64,000 bases of DNA, taken from contig CACXCA010000020.1 of the NCBI GenBank assembly GCA_902766045.1, forward strand, positions 1-64,000. The letters run 5' to 3'. The translations under genes and the position numbers were made by a program. The notes beneath the pieces were generated by a model that was not told where the DNA came from, ran no database searches, and saw nothing but the letters and a program-made list of their open reading frames with translations. Below are positions 28,016-35,697 of the stretch, in pieces. The DNA is from an uncultured Bacteroidales bacterium (GTDB lineage: Bacteria > Bacteroidota > Bacteroidia > Bacteroidales > Paludibacteraceae). How positions within the stretch are numbered: the stretch's first letter is position 1; every line of letters starts with the position of its first letter.

Positions 28016-28636
28016 ATGATTAAGAACCTAATATTTGACTGGGGCGGTGTTCTAAGCGTCAGTCAACATCAAGAAGCCGTAAATCGTTTTTCAGACTTAG
28101 GCGTACCTCATGCAGATAAGTATTTCATAGAAGGGCAAAACTGGAGAAGCATCTTTGGTCAGGTAGAAGAAGGAACAATCACAATAGCAGACTTTCTAAA
28201 ACAAGTATCTGTCCTATGTCAAAAAGAAATCACCTTTGAACAAATAGCCTATGCATGGTGGGGATTTTTCTCACATCTACCACAAGGCATGTTAAAACAA
28301 TTGAAGACATGGAAAGAAGAAGGCTATCGCATCTACATGCTGACCAACAACAATCCGTTCATGATGAGTTACATTCGGAGCGAAGAATTTGCGCCAGAAG
28401 GAAAACCTTTTTATTCCTATTTTGACAAATTATATGTCAGCTGTGAAATAGGTCTTTCCAAACCAAACAAGGAGATCTATCAATATGTACTGAACGATGA
28501 GAAGTTAAACCCAGCCGAAACCATTTTTGTGGACGATCGCAAACAGAATCTAATTGGAGCCAAAGAGGTTGGCATGCACACATTCTTTGTAGAAGATAGC
28601 GAGAATTGGATCGACGCGTTTAAATCAATTTTATGA
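28016..28636 (+). CDS. HAD-superfamily hydrolase
   Basis: 206 aa, HAD-IA type with an alpha-helical cap. Motif I is LIFDWGGVLS: the nucleophile Asp is present, but the usual second Asp (DxD) is Gly, as in the YihX-like group (FDLGNV). Motif II is MLTNNNP, motif III IGLSKPNKEIY, and motif IV FVDDRKQNLIGAKEVGM. Most likely a small-molecule phosphatase, such as a sugar or nucleotide phosphatase. Monocistronic between the oad terminator and the promoter at 28692. Confidence 0.92.
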   Translation: MIKNLIFDWGGVLSVSQHQEAVNRFSDLGVPHADKYFIEGQNWRSIFGQVEEGTITIADFLKQVSVLCQKEITFEQIAYAWWGFFSHLPQGMLKQLKTWKEEGYRIYMLTNNNPFMMSYIRSEEFAPEGKPFYSYFDKLYVSCEIGLSKPNKEIYQYVLNDEKLNPAETIFVDDRKQNLIGAKEVGMHTFFVEDSENWIDAFKSIL

Positions 28637-28691
28637 GTAGGAAATTTGAATTTTGATGCATCATCAAACAATGTAATTTCGAAGAATCTCC

Positions 28692-28699
28692 TATATTTG
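28692..28699 (+). promoter_or_regulatory. -7 promoter element before the TonB-like gene
   Basis: TATATTTG followed by C, 14 bases upstream of the ATG at 28714. The -33 region reads TAATTTCG and is weak. Confidence 0.5.
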
Positions 28700-28713
28700 C
28701 TAAAAACAATCAA

Positions 28714-29382
28714 ATGAAAAACGGAAAACATATATGTGAACTACTCAAAGCTATTCGGCAACAAATAGCAGATGAGAATCATATTGTGTTCGATACAAAA
28801 AAATGCACATCTAAAGCAGATTGCAAAGGTTCCTGTCCTGCTTGTGATAAAGAGTTATTAACGTTGGAGGATCAACTGCAAAAAAGAAAATCCTCTGGTT
28901 TCCCAATCAAACTAGCGGCCTTATCCGCTAGCCTTTTAATCAGCAATTCATTTGCATCCGACTCTATTCAAACGAATAACACGTCACAAGATTCAACTTC
29001 AAAAACAGAAAGTCATACGGAACCTGATGATATAGATATGATATTTGGAGCTGTTCAAATGACCCAAGCATCTTTCCCCGGAGGAATAAAAAGTCTGATG
29101 ATTTGGTTACAAGAAAATTTACAATACCCAGAAGAGGCTTTAAACAAGAATATACAAGGCAAAGTTTTTGTATCGTTCATTGTAGGAAAAGATGGAACTA
29201 TACGTGATGCAAAAATCACACGAAGTGTTGATCCTTCATTAGATGCCGAAGCTCTTCGTGTAGTCAACCTAATGCCAAAATGGAATCCTGCCATTGAATT
29301 TGGCATAAAAACAGATTCTCGTTACAATTTGCCCATTATCTTTAAAATAGAAGAAAAGGAAGAGACGTCCAATGAACAATAA
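28714..29382 (+). CDS. TonB-family protein with N-terminal cysteine cluster
   Basis: 222 aa. Residues 1-55 form a small domain with CTSKADCKGSCPACDKE (four cysteines, zinc-finger-like) preceded by MKNGKHICELLKAIRQQI, a module I have seen at the front of other Bacteroidales proteins. A single hydrophobic segment (~64-80) spans the inner membrane. An acidic Ser/Thr linker follows, and the last ~95 residues are a TonB C-terminal domain: YPEEALNKNIQGKVFVSFIV, then DGTIRDAKITRSVDPSLDAEALRVVNLMPKW (read in parts). It may energise an outer-membrane transporter. No exbBD or TonB-dependent receptor is nearby. The cysteine module could make it metal- or redox-responsive. Confidence 0.85.
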   Translation: MKNGKHICELLKAIRQQIADENHIVFDTKKCTSKADCKGSCPACDKELLTLEDQLQKRKSSGFPIKLAALSASLLISNSFASDSIQTNNTSQDSTSKTESHTEPDDIDMIFGAVQMTQASFPGGIKSLMIWLQENLQYPEEALNKNIQGKVFVSFIVGKDGTIRDAKITRSVDPSLDAEALRVVNLMPKWNPAIEFGIKTDSRYNLPIIFKIEEKEETSNEQ

Positions 29383-29400
29383 AAAAATTCATACTCTTCC

Positions 29401-29430
29401 TTGCTATTTTTCTGCTATTATTTACCTTTG
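29401..29430 (+). promoter_or_regulatory. Promoter of the secreted protease gene
   Basis: TTG (29401-29403), 19-base spacer, TACCTTTG (29423-29430) followed by CA: a textbook Bacteroidetes promoter. It places the transcript start near 29437 and supports the ATG at 29455. The upstream TTG is promoter, not a start codon. Confidence 0.75.
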
Positions 29431-29454
29431 CAACAAACCATCGGATGTTCACTT

Positions 29455-32400
29455 ATGAAAAACAGGTTTCTTTCTTTTTTTACGATTCTTTTTTTGGAAT
29501 CTCTCCTATCCCTATATGCAGACATAGATATCACCAATCTATACCTGCAAAATGCCGGCTTTGATGATGCTCAGCATTTTGATTACACCGTAAGAGACAA
29601 CGGAAACACCAGTCAGGAGATCCTCCCCGTCTATGGATGGAACAAAGACATTGGCGTTGATTATACTGTGACGGGTATCTATCAAATCGGCACGCAACGG
29701 ACCTTCAACACCTCAGGAAAAGTTCCATCTAAAGGGTATGATGGTTCATCCAACGGCGGTTGTTTGGTCCTTAGTACAGGTTGGGAAGAGTCTCTGAAAT
29801 ATTATCAGACCATCACCCTACCCGCTGGTTCCTATAAACTACAATCTGTCTTTTATAACGGAAGTAACTCCACCAACGGAAAGAGTCTCATGAGTTGGAT
29901 TCCAACCAACGGCAATGCAGTTGCCTCATCTATCACGTCTTTCCCTCAAAACAGCTGGACCAACGACAATCTAACCTTTACACTATCCAACGAAACGGAA
30001 GGTCGTATTCAAATAGGGTTTCAAGGGGCACCTAATGGTTCGGCCAACTCTGCCAAAGTGGTGGTCGATTATGTGAAATTGATTCTGGTGGGCGACAATA
30101 GTTCGTTAATCAACAACCTACGCAACACACTAAAAACAACAATCTCAACTGCCAACCAACTCTATGGAGATGGCTCTGGACATGCTGCGGAACAATTACA
30201 TACCTACATCAACAATGCGCAACAGATCTATGATAACAATGCTTCTTCTTACGAAGATATCTTCCTCATAAACGAGACATTGAAAGATCAGATAACTCTT
30301 TATAAATGGGAGAATTCAACAATTGATAATCCATCAGACTTAACACATTTCATCATCAATCCCAATTTTGAGGATAAATTCAATGGGTGGAAACAATCGG
30401 GACTACAGACTCAATCGAACACTTCTTTTCCAAAGAAGTCCGGCAACTACTATGTAGAGAAATGGGTTTCTGCAGGTTCTACCATTGGCAATGTATTCGT
30501 CACCCAAGAGATCAGTCCCGACCTACCCCAAGGTATATTCATCCTAAAGGTAAATGCTCAAAACACACAGAATGGCAAAGATGGTCAGAAAGGAGCATGG
30601 ATACGTGCAGGCAACGACAGTATTGAAGTATCAGAAGCCAAAGAATACACACTGCAGTTCACACACATAGAGTCTCTTTTATCCATCGGTTTCATCACAT
30701 ACAATGCGACAGGCAATTGGGTGGCACTTGATAATTTCCGTCTCTATTATGCTGCCGCCACAACCGATGATTATAAAGCGGAACTACTGAAAAGAGTAAC
30801 TTATGCAAATGAATTATTAAAGGAGACACTAGATGAACAAAAACGTATAGTCCTCCAATTCACGACACAGACGGCTCAAGGATGGATTAATACGCCTTCC
30901 ACTACTGATGCGCTATCAAGCATTGCAATGGCACTCAGGATAGCAACAAACGAAGCACAACAATCTGTCAAACTTCGTCAACAATTAGGGAAGACCATTC
31001 AAACAGCTAAAGACAGCTATCAAGAGAACAAGAACGGAAGCGAGGCGCTAGCTTCTGCTATCCGCACAGCAGAATCCAACAAAGAGGATGAACAACTGTC
31101 TGACGAGGAAATCAAACAAAGCATAAAACAGTTAGAGAACGCTATATTTACCTTTAAGGTGTCGAATGCAACAGGCGACAGTCCGACCGTAACAACAGAC
31201 CCTCGTTGTCTGAGAGGTGCTACAATGGCTTTTGGTCGAGCAACCTTCTCGGGAAAAGATATCATTGAAAAAGGCTTTTGCTGGAGTACGCAGCCAGAGC
31301 CTACCGCAACAGATCAGCGTTCCACCTTATGCTACAACAACAATGGTGACATATACGTCATGGAAGGGTTAGCTCCCTCCACCATCTACTACATACGTCC
31401 GTATGCGATCACAAGTAATTATGCCGTAGGATATGGTAAAATCTTAAAGATCTGTACGCTTCCTATGGGTAATGTAACCTGGACCTACAACAACGGAGGC
31501 TCCGACGAAGAAAATGACCGGATAAACTATGCCATCGCCGATGCTGTCGATATCTGGAATCATATCACAAGCATCAACGGACTACATCTAAGTGTCTCAT
31601 ATGGCGCCAGTACCCCTACTGCCGATTGCAGCTATGGTGGTTCAATGAGAGTGGGACCGAATGCCAGCTACCAACGAACAGGTACGATTCAACATGAGAT
31701 GTGTCATGCCGCAGGTGTAGGAACAACCGACACATGGTATAACTCCAGCACGTATCGTCAAGAGACCAGCAAAGGATTCTGGCTGGGAGAAAGGACTGAC
31801 CAAGTGGTGCAATTCTTTGAAAACGACGGATCAGCACAACTGAAAGGAGACGACACCCATTTCTGGCCTTACGGAATCAATGGTGCCCATGAAGACGATG
31901 GCACCCGCATTCTCTATTACGCCAATGCATTGATCATTCAAGCACTAGGAGAAGATAATCTACCTCCTGTCTATGGAGCCTTTGCCTCTCCTGCCTATAC
32001 CTTTACACAAGAGGATAAAGATCTCTACTATCTCCTGCCCGTCAACGAGACAATTGGCAACAAAGCATATATGTTAAAAGCCAACAACAATGGAGGATTA
32101 ACGTTGGAAAGCTACGACTGGCACTCTGCCTTATCAGACAATGCCATAGCCTGGAGAATCCATTTCAATCCTAAAACACAGCTTTACGATTTTGAAAATG
32201 TAGCCACAAAACAATCCATCACCTGCTCCAACAATCAGGTGAGTCAATCAACTTCCAACAACTACAAGATTCAGTTGCTTGGATCCAGACAGAACACAGT
32301 CAACACCTATTTCAATCTAAAAACCTATTGGATGACCTTTGCGGACGGTTCCAATAAACCAAAGGCTTTGACCAATAACAATCGGAACATTTCATCCAGC

Positions 32401-32703
32401 ACATTCGACCATCGGAACTCATCCACACAACAACGTTGGATGATCGTAACCAGAGATGAAATAAAAGCACTGGCTGGCGACTACACACAGGTACAAGAGA
32501 CAAATGAATCATCATCACTCCTAATCTATGGAGAGGAAGATCAAATCACTTTCAGAACAATACAAGAAGGCGCTTGGATCACGCTTTACAATCTGTTCGG
32601 ACAGATGATGGATCATTTTTACATGCAGGCTGATCTTCAACTCTCGAAGAAATATGCCAAAGGAATTTATATTGTAAACGGACAAAAAATAATTGTAAAA
32701 TAA
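29455..32703 (+). CDS. Large secreted multidomain HExxH protease (BSP/PF04450-like) with carbohydrate-binding-type modules
   Basis: 1082 aa from the ATG at 29455, with a signal peptide. Order: a beta-sandwich module (~22-213) that starts ITNLYLQNAGFDDA and ends VVVDYVKLILVG; a short helical piece; a second sandwich (~300-435, FIINPNFEDKFNGWKQSG to NWVALDNFRLYY); helical repeats (~440-565); a fibronectin-III-like domain (~570-665, IEKGFCWSTQPEP, IYYIRPYA). Then comes a basic-secretory-protein-type peptidase (~667-860) with QHEMCHAAGVGT (HExxH at 747-751). The metzincin third histidine at the usual place is Thr. A ricin-like or lectin-like stretch (~890-1015) follows, and a C-terminal ~65-residue tail (ITLYNLFGQMMDHFYMQ, then KGIYIVNGQKIIVK) resembles a T9SS sorting tail. 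Probably surface-exposed and acts on glycoproteins or glycan-rich material. Confidence 0.85.
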   Translation: MKNRFLSFFTILFLESLLSLYADIDITNLYLQNAGFDDAQHFDYTVRDNGNTSQEILPVYGWNKDIGVDYTVTGIYQIGTQRTFNTSGKVPSKGYDGSSNGGCLVLSTGWEESLKYYQTITLPAGSYKLQSVFYNGSNSTNGKSLMSWIPTNGNAVASSITSFPQNSWTNDNLTFTLSNETEGRIQIGFQGAPNGSANSAKVVVDYVKLILVGDNSSLINNLRNTLKTTISTANQLYGDGSGHAAEQLHTYINNAQQIYDNNASSYEDIFLINETLKDQITLYKWENSTIDNPSDLTHFIINPNFEDKFNGWKQSGLQTQSNTSFPKKSGNYYVEKWVSAGSTIGNVFVTQEISPDLPQGIFILKVNAQNTQNGKDGQKGAWIRAGNDSIEVSEAKEYTLQFTHIESLLSIGFITYNATGNWVALDNFRLYYAAATTDDYKAELLKRVTYANELLKETLDEQKRIVLQFTTQTAQGWINTPSTTDALSSIAMALRIATNEAQQSVKLRQQLGKTIQTAKDSYQENKNGSEALASAIRTAESNKEDEQLSDEEIKQSIKQLENAIFTFKVSNATGDSPTVTTDPRCLRGATMAFGRATFSGKDIIEKGFCWSTQPEPTATDQRSTLCYNNNGDIYVMEGLAPSTIYYIRPYAITSNYAVGYGKILKICTLPMGNVTWTYNNGGSDEENDRINYAIADAVDIWNHITSINGLHLSVSYGASTPTADCSYGGSMRVGPNASYQRTGTIQHEMCHAAGVGTTDTWYNSSTYRQETSKGFWLGERTDQVVQFFENDGSAQLKGDDTHFWPYGINGAHEDDGTRILYYANALIIQALGEDNLPPVYGAFASPAYTFTQEDKDLYYLLPVNETIGNKAYMLKANNNGGLTLESYDWHSALSDNAIAWRIHFNPKTQLYDFENVATKQSITCSNNQVSQSTSNNYKIQLLGSRQNTVNTYFNLKTYWMTFADGSNKPKALTNNNRNISSSTFDHRNSSTQQRWMIVTRDEIKALAGDYTQVQETNESSSLLIYGEEDQITFRTIQEGAWITLYNLFGQMMDHFYMQADLQLSKKYAKGIYIVNGQKIIVK

Positions 32704-32736
32704 TAGATAGTTATTTAATCATAAAATCAAATCATA

Positions 32737-32919
32737 ATGAATACTGAATTACCACAAGACATCAACATGCTTTATAGTTTTATCAACATGAAACTAAGGG
32801 ATGTCTATTCCTCATTGGATATGCTTTGCGAAGATATGAATATCGACAAACAAGAGCTGACCAACAAGTTATCACAAGCTGGTTTTGAATACAACGAGAA
32901 ACAAAACAAGTTTTGGTAA
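32737..32919 (+). CDS. DUF4250 family small protein
   Basis: 60 aa. The sequence LPQDINMLYSFINMKLRDVY followed by SSLDMLCEDMNIDKQELTNKL matches the DUF4250 family, which is about 55-60 aa long and widespread in Firmicutes and Bacteroidetes. It looks like a small helical, possibly DNA- or protein-binding, domain; function unknown. It lies 33 bp after the protease and 60 bp before the GH53 gene, so it is likely co-transcribed with both. Confidence 0.85.
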   Translation: MNTELPQDINMLYSFINMKLRDVYSSLDMLCEDMNIDKQELTNKLSQAGFEYNEKQNKFW

Positions 32920-32979
32920 AAACAGAAAACCACAGGATGAACAAAAAGTATTATACAAACGATTAACCACATATAGATC

Positions 32980-34170
32980 ATGAAAAAGACCTTTTTATCT
33001 ATCATACTCTCTTTTATCCTTATTCCTCTCGTATATGGACAAACTCTATATGTTCATCAATCATCAGGTAAGGACTCATTCAATATTGAGAGCATTGACA
33101 GTATCACTTTTCATAAAGGAGAAGCACAACAACCTGAAATCACCCGTTTTGTTGGTGGTGACATCTCTATGCTACCTCAATACGAAGCCCATGGCAACAC
33201 CTACTACGATATAAACGGGAATAAGATTGATGATGTCCTTTCCTATTTCAAAGAACTAGGACAAAACAGTATGCGTGTACGTTTGTTTGTTGATCCAACC
33301 AATGCCTCTACAGAAGATAAGGCTTCTGGTGTAGTGCAAGATCTGAAATATGTCATTCAACTAGGAAAAAGAATTAAGCAGCAAGGACTTCAATTTATGC
33401 TGGATTTTCATTACTCCGACTCATGGGCCGATCCAGCCAAGCAAACCACACCAGCTTCTTGGAGAAATGCTTCCTCGAAAGAACTTTGTGACACGCTATA
33501 CAACTATACGAAGCGTTGTCTCTCTGTGCTAAATCAAAATGGTGCAACCCCAGATTTCATTCAGATCGGAAACGAGATATCCTACGGAATGTTATGGAAC
33601 ACCGGAAAGGTGTATGCAACAAGTGCCAATAACTGGGATGTATTTTCCAATTTTTTGAAATCCGCCAGCAAAGCATGTCGTGAAGTCTGTCCGAAAGCCA
33701 AGATCATCATTCACACAGAGCGTTCTGGCAATGCATCTGTCAGCCAACAATACTACCAAAGAATCAAGGATAACAACATCGACTATGATATTATTGGACT
33801 CAGTTACTATCCTTTATGGCACAATGACATAGCAACGCTGAGCAATACGCTTTCTACACTCGAAAGATCTTTCCCTGAGAAAACAATTCAAATCGTCGAA
33901 ACAGCGTATAACTATCAATGGTACCCTGACGATGCCACCTATGATTTCAGAAACGTATGGCCCATCACACCCGATGGACAGAAAAAATTTTTAGCTGATC
34001 TGATAACCGAGTTGAAGAAACATCCTAATGTCAACGGACTCTACTGGTGGTTCCCAGAAGAGAATGGTAATGGTGTGATTGGCAACTGGTTAAACAGAGG
34101 CTTATTCGATGACAATAACGGGAAAGCCCTACCCGCACTCTATATCCTAAGCGATTTCCTAAACGAATAA
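32980..34170 (+). CDS. Glycoside hydrolase family 53 endo-beta-1,4-galactanase
   Basis: 396 aa with a signal peptide (LIPLVYGQ). It hydrolyses beta-1,4-galactan side chains of pectin (arabinogalactan type I). The N-terminal ~30 mature residues (LYVHQSSGKDSFNIESIDSI) form a short module also seen in the beta-helix protein. The GH53 barrel starts FVGGDISMLPQYE and has SMRVRLFVDP, FHYSDSWADP, the acid/base E199 in QIGNEISYG, and the nucleophile E307 in IVETAYNYQW. No SusC/SusD pair is present. It ends 22 bp before the convergent LuxR-type regulator. Confidence 0.95.
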   Translation: MKKTFLSIILSFILIPLVYGQTLYVHQSSGKDSFNIESIDSITFHKGEAQQPEITRFVGGDISMLPQYEAHGNTYYDINGNKIDDVLSYFKELGQNSMRVRLFVDPTNASTEDKASGVVQDLKYVIQLGKRIKQQGLQFMLDFHYSDSWADPAKQTTPASWRNASSKELCDTLYNYTKRCLSVLNQNGATPDFIQIGNEISYGMLWNTGKVYATSANNWDVFSNFLKSASKACREVCPKAKIIIHTERSGNASVSQQYYQRIKDNNIDYDIIGLSYYPLWHNDIATLSNTLSTLERSFPEKTIQIVETAYNYQWYPDDATYDFRNVWPITPDGQKKFLADLITELKKHPNVNGLYWWFPEENGNGVIGNWLNRGLFDDNNGKALPALYILSDFLNE

Positions 34171-34191
34171 TCATTCTTTCGACCGACAGGT

Positions 34192-34785
34192 TTAATTCAT
34201 CTCTGTCTGACTGATCAGATTATTCAGAAGAGCATAAATAGTAAGACCCGAAACCGATTTTATATTGGTTTTGGCTGTTATATTCTTTCGATGAGCAATA
34301 ACAGTATAGACTGACAGATTCAGCAGTTCAGCAATCTCCTTGTTGGTCTTTCCTTTGGCCACCAAGACAAGCACCTCTTTTTCACGAGATGACAGTTCAC
34401 AATTATCAGACAGATTAGCACTTTCGGTTTTACAACTTACATTTCTCAATTTAGAGATGATGACAGAAGGATCGTCATCCATTTCAATCACGCCATCCAC
34501 AAGGTTCATCATCTGCATAGGGACATAACTGGTCTGCAAAGCAAAGATCACCATGTTCTCATTCTCCGTTCTGCAATCATGTATGAATTTTGTGAATTGA
34601 GAGGTTTTAGACATACGAGGATTCACCAACAAAATATCGATTCCATGCAGAAGCACATTCGTTGTAATAGAATTGCTCTGATAAAATCTCGTTATCTTAA
34701 ATTCAGGACCTGATTCAATAATTTTTTTCAGTCCCTCAATGATGATGATAGAAGGGTCAATAATCATAAGATTTCTTTTTTTCAT
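34192..34785 (-). CDS. LuxR-type response-regulator-like protein, copy 1 (degenerate receiver)
   Basis: 197 aa. Residues 1-110 look like a receiver domain, but the phosphoacceptor site is Asn55 (DILLVNPRM). The upstream acidic pair is reduced to Asp10-Pro (MIIDPS) and the usual Lys site reads VIEMDDD. The C-terminal ~65 residues are an intact LuxR/NarL helix-turn-helix: LSSREKEVLVLVAKGKTNKE, then LLNLSVYTVIAHRKNI. So it probably binds DNA without being phosphorylated. It overlaps the hemerythrin gene by 4 bases and is the last gene of the feoB1 operon. Its paralogue lies at 51407-52009. The target is likely the iron locus itself (inference). Confidence 0.88.
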   Translation of the reverse strand: MKKRNLMIIDPSIIIIEGLKKIIESGPEFKITRFYQSNSITTNVLLHGIDILLVNPRMSKTSQFTKFIHDCRTENENMVIFALQTSYVPMQMMNLVDGVIEMDDDPSVIISKLRNVSCKTESANLSDNCELSSREKEVLVLVAKGKTNKEIAELLNLSVYTVIAHRKNITAKTNIKSVSGLTIYALLNNLISQTEMN

Positions 34786-35465
34786 AAGGAACCTCCTTTC
34801 ACTCCTTCAATATATGGCATAAGGATCTTCTCCTCCACGATCGTATGTTTATCCAGATCTTTTGACAATTGGATAATATCAAACCACACACCAATTCGTT
34901 CGTTTGGCATGATCTCTGCCGGTAAATATTTGATAATGATATTGGTCAAATCGCTTAATTTATCCCCAATATTACCATGAGATCTCGACAAGGTGTCGAG
35001 GTCTATATTCTCAGGAATCATCTGTTTGTTCTCAGACAACAAATAGGGAAAAATCGTATCTTCCTCTGTTTTAAAATGAGTAGCTATTTCACTCTCATAT
35101 TCCTTAAAGAAATTCAGCAAGACATCACCGATCTTTCCTGCCTCCTTTGCTATCTTACCAATATGTTTCTCAATATGTTTCAAGCGATGATTCAAATAGT
35201 AATCATGCGAGGCAATCAAATATTTCACCAAAGCATTGGCATCAATATCTTTTATCTCATTCTCCGTAGGCATATAATCATCGAATGAATAGACATTGCA
35301 CAGCAAAAGAAACATGAATGATGACACATTGTTCATTTCGCATATATCTTCCACCCGTTTTTCTCCAAAACCCAGTTTCATGCCAAATCTTGGCAACATC
35401 AGAATTAGTTGCGGATTGTAATTAAGCAGTTCAATAAACTTATTTCTTCCAGTGAATTTATTCAT
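34782..35465 (-). CDS. Hemerythrin-domain protein, copy 1
   Basis: 227 aa. The N-terminal ~75 residues (LNYNPQLILMLPRFGMKLGF, then EDICEMNNVSSFMFLLLCN) resemble the DUF1858/ScdA_N type but lack the CC motif. The hemerythrin four-helix domain follows, with candidate iron ligands in YYLNHRLKHIEKHIGK, ATHFKTEED, SRSHGNIGDKL and LDKHTIVEEKILMPY. Such proteins bind di-iron and are linked to Fe-S repair or O2/NO sensing (RIC/YtfE/ScdA). It is 12 bp after the Cys-rich FeoB-associated gene and overlaps the regulator gene, suggesting that it and the regulator work as a sensor pair. Confidence 0.9.
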   Translation of the reverse strand: MNKFTGRNKFIELLNYNPQLILMLPRFGMKLGFGEKRVEDICEMNNVSSFMFLLLCNVYSFDDYMPTENEIKDIDANALVKYLIASHDYYLNHRLKHIEKHIGKIAKEAGKIGDVLLNFFKEYESEIATHFKTEEDTIFPYLLSENKQMIPENIDLDTLSRSHGNIGDKLSDLTNIIIKYLPAEIMPNERIGVWFDIIQLSKDLDKHTIVEEKILMPYIEGVKGGSL

Positions 35466-35477
35466 TACTTTTCTTTT

Positions 35478-35669
35478 TTAGGATTTACTGTTTTTTTTAC
35501 AATTATTCATCAGCGGACAATCACCGCATTGTCCATCCTTACAACATTCCTCACAACCACTTTTCTCACCGCAACTGCAACTATGCGTGAAAAACAATCG
35601 CTTCACGATCCAAACAATGGCGGCCAGAATGATAATTGCGACAAGTATGTTTTGGAATGTCTCGTTCAT
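35478..35669 (-). CDS. FeoB-associated Cys-rich membrane protein
   Basis: 63 aa. One transmembrane helix (ILVAIIILAAIVWIVKRLF) is followed by a short cytoplasmic cysteine-rich tail (SCSCGEKSGCEECCKDGQC, then GDCPLMNNC). This is the typical small protein found beside feoB in many anaerobes, thought to assist FeoB or bind iron. It lies 28 bp after feoB1. No equivalent gene exists beside feoB2, where only 20 bases separate feoB from the hemerythrin gene. Confidence 0.92.
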   Translation of the reverse strand: MNETFQNILVAIIILAAIVWIVKRLFFTHSCSCGEKSGCEECCKDGQCGDCPLMNNCKKNSKS

Positions 35670-35697
35670 TTCTTACAATCATTTTTAATCTCACATC

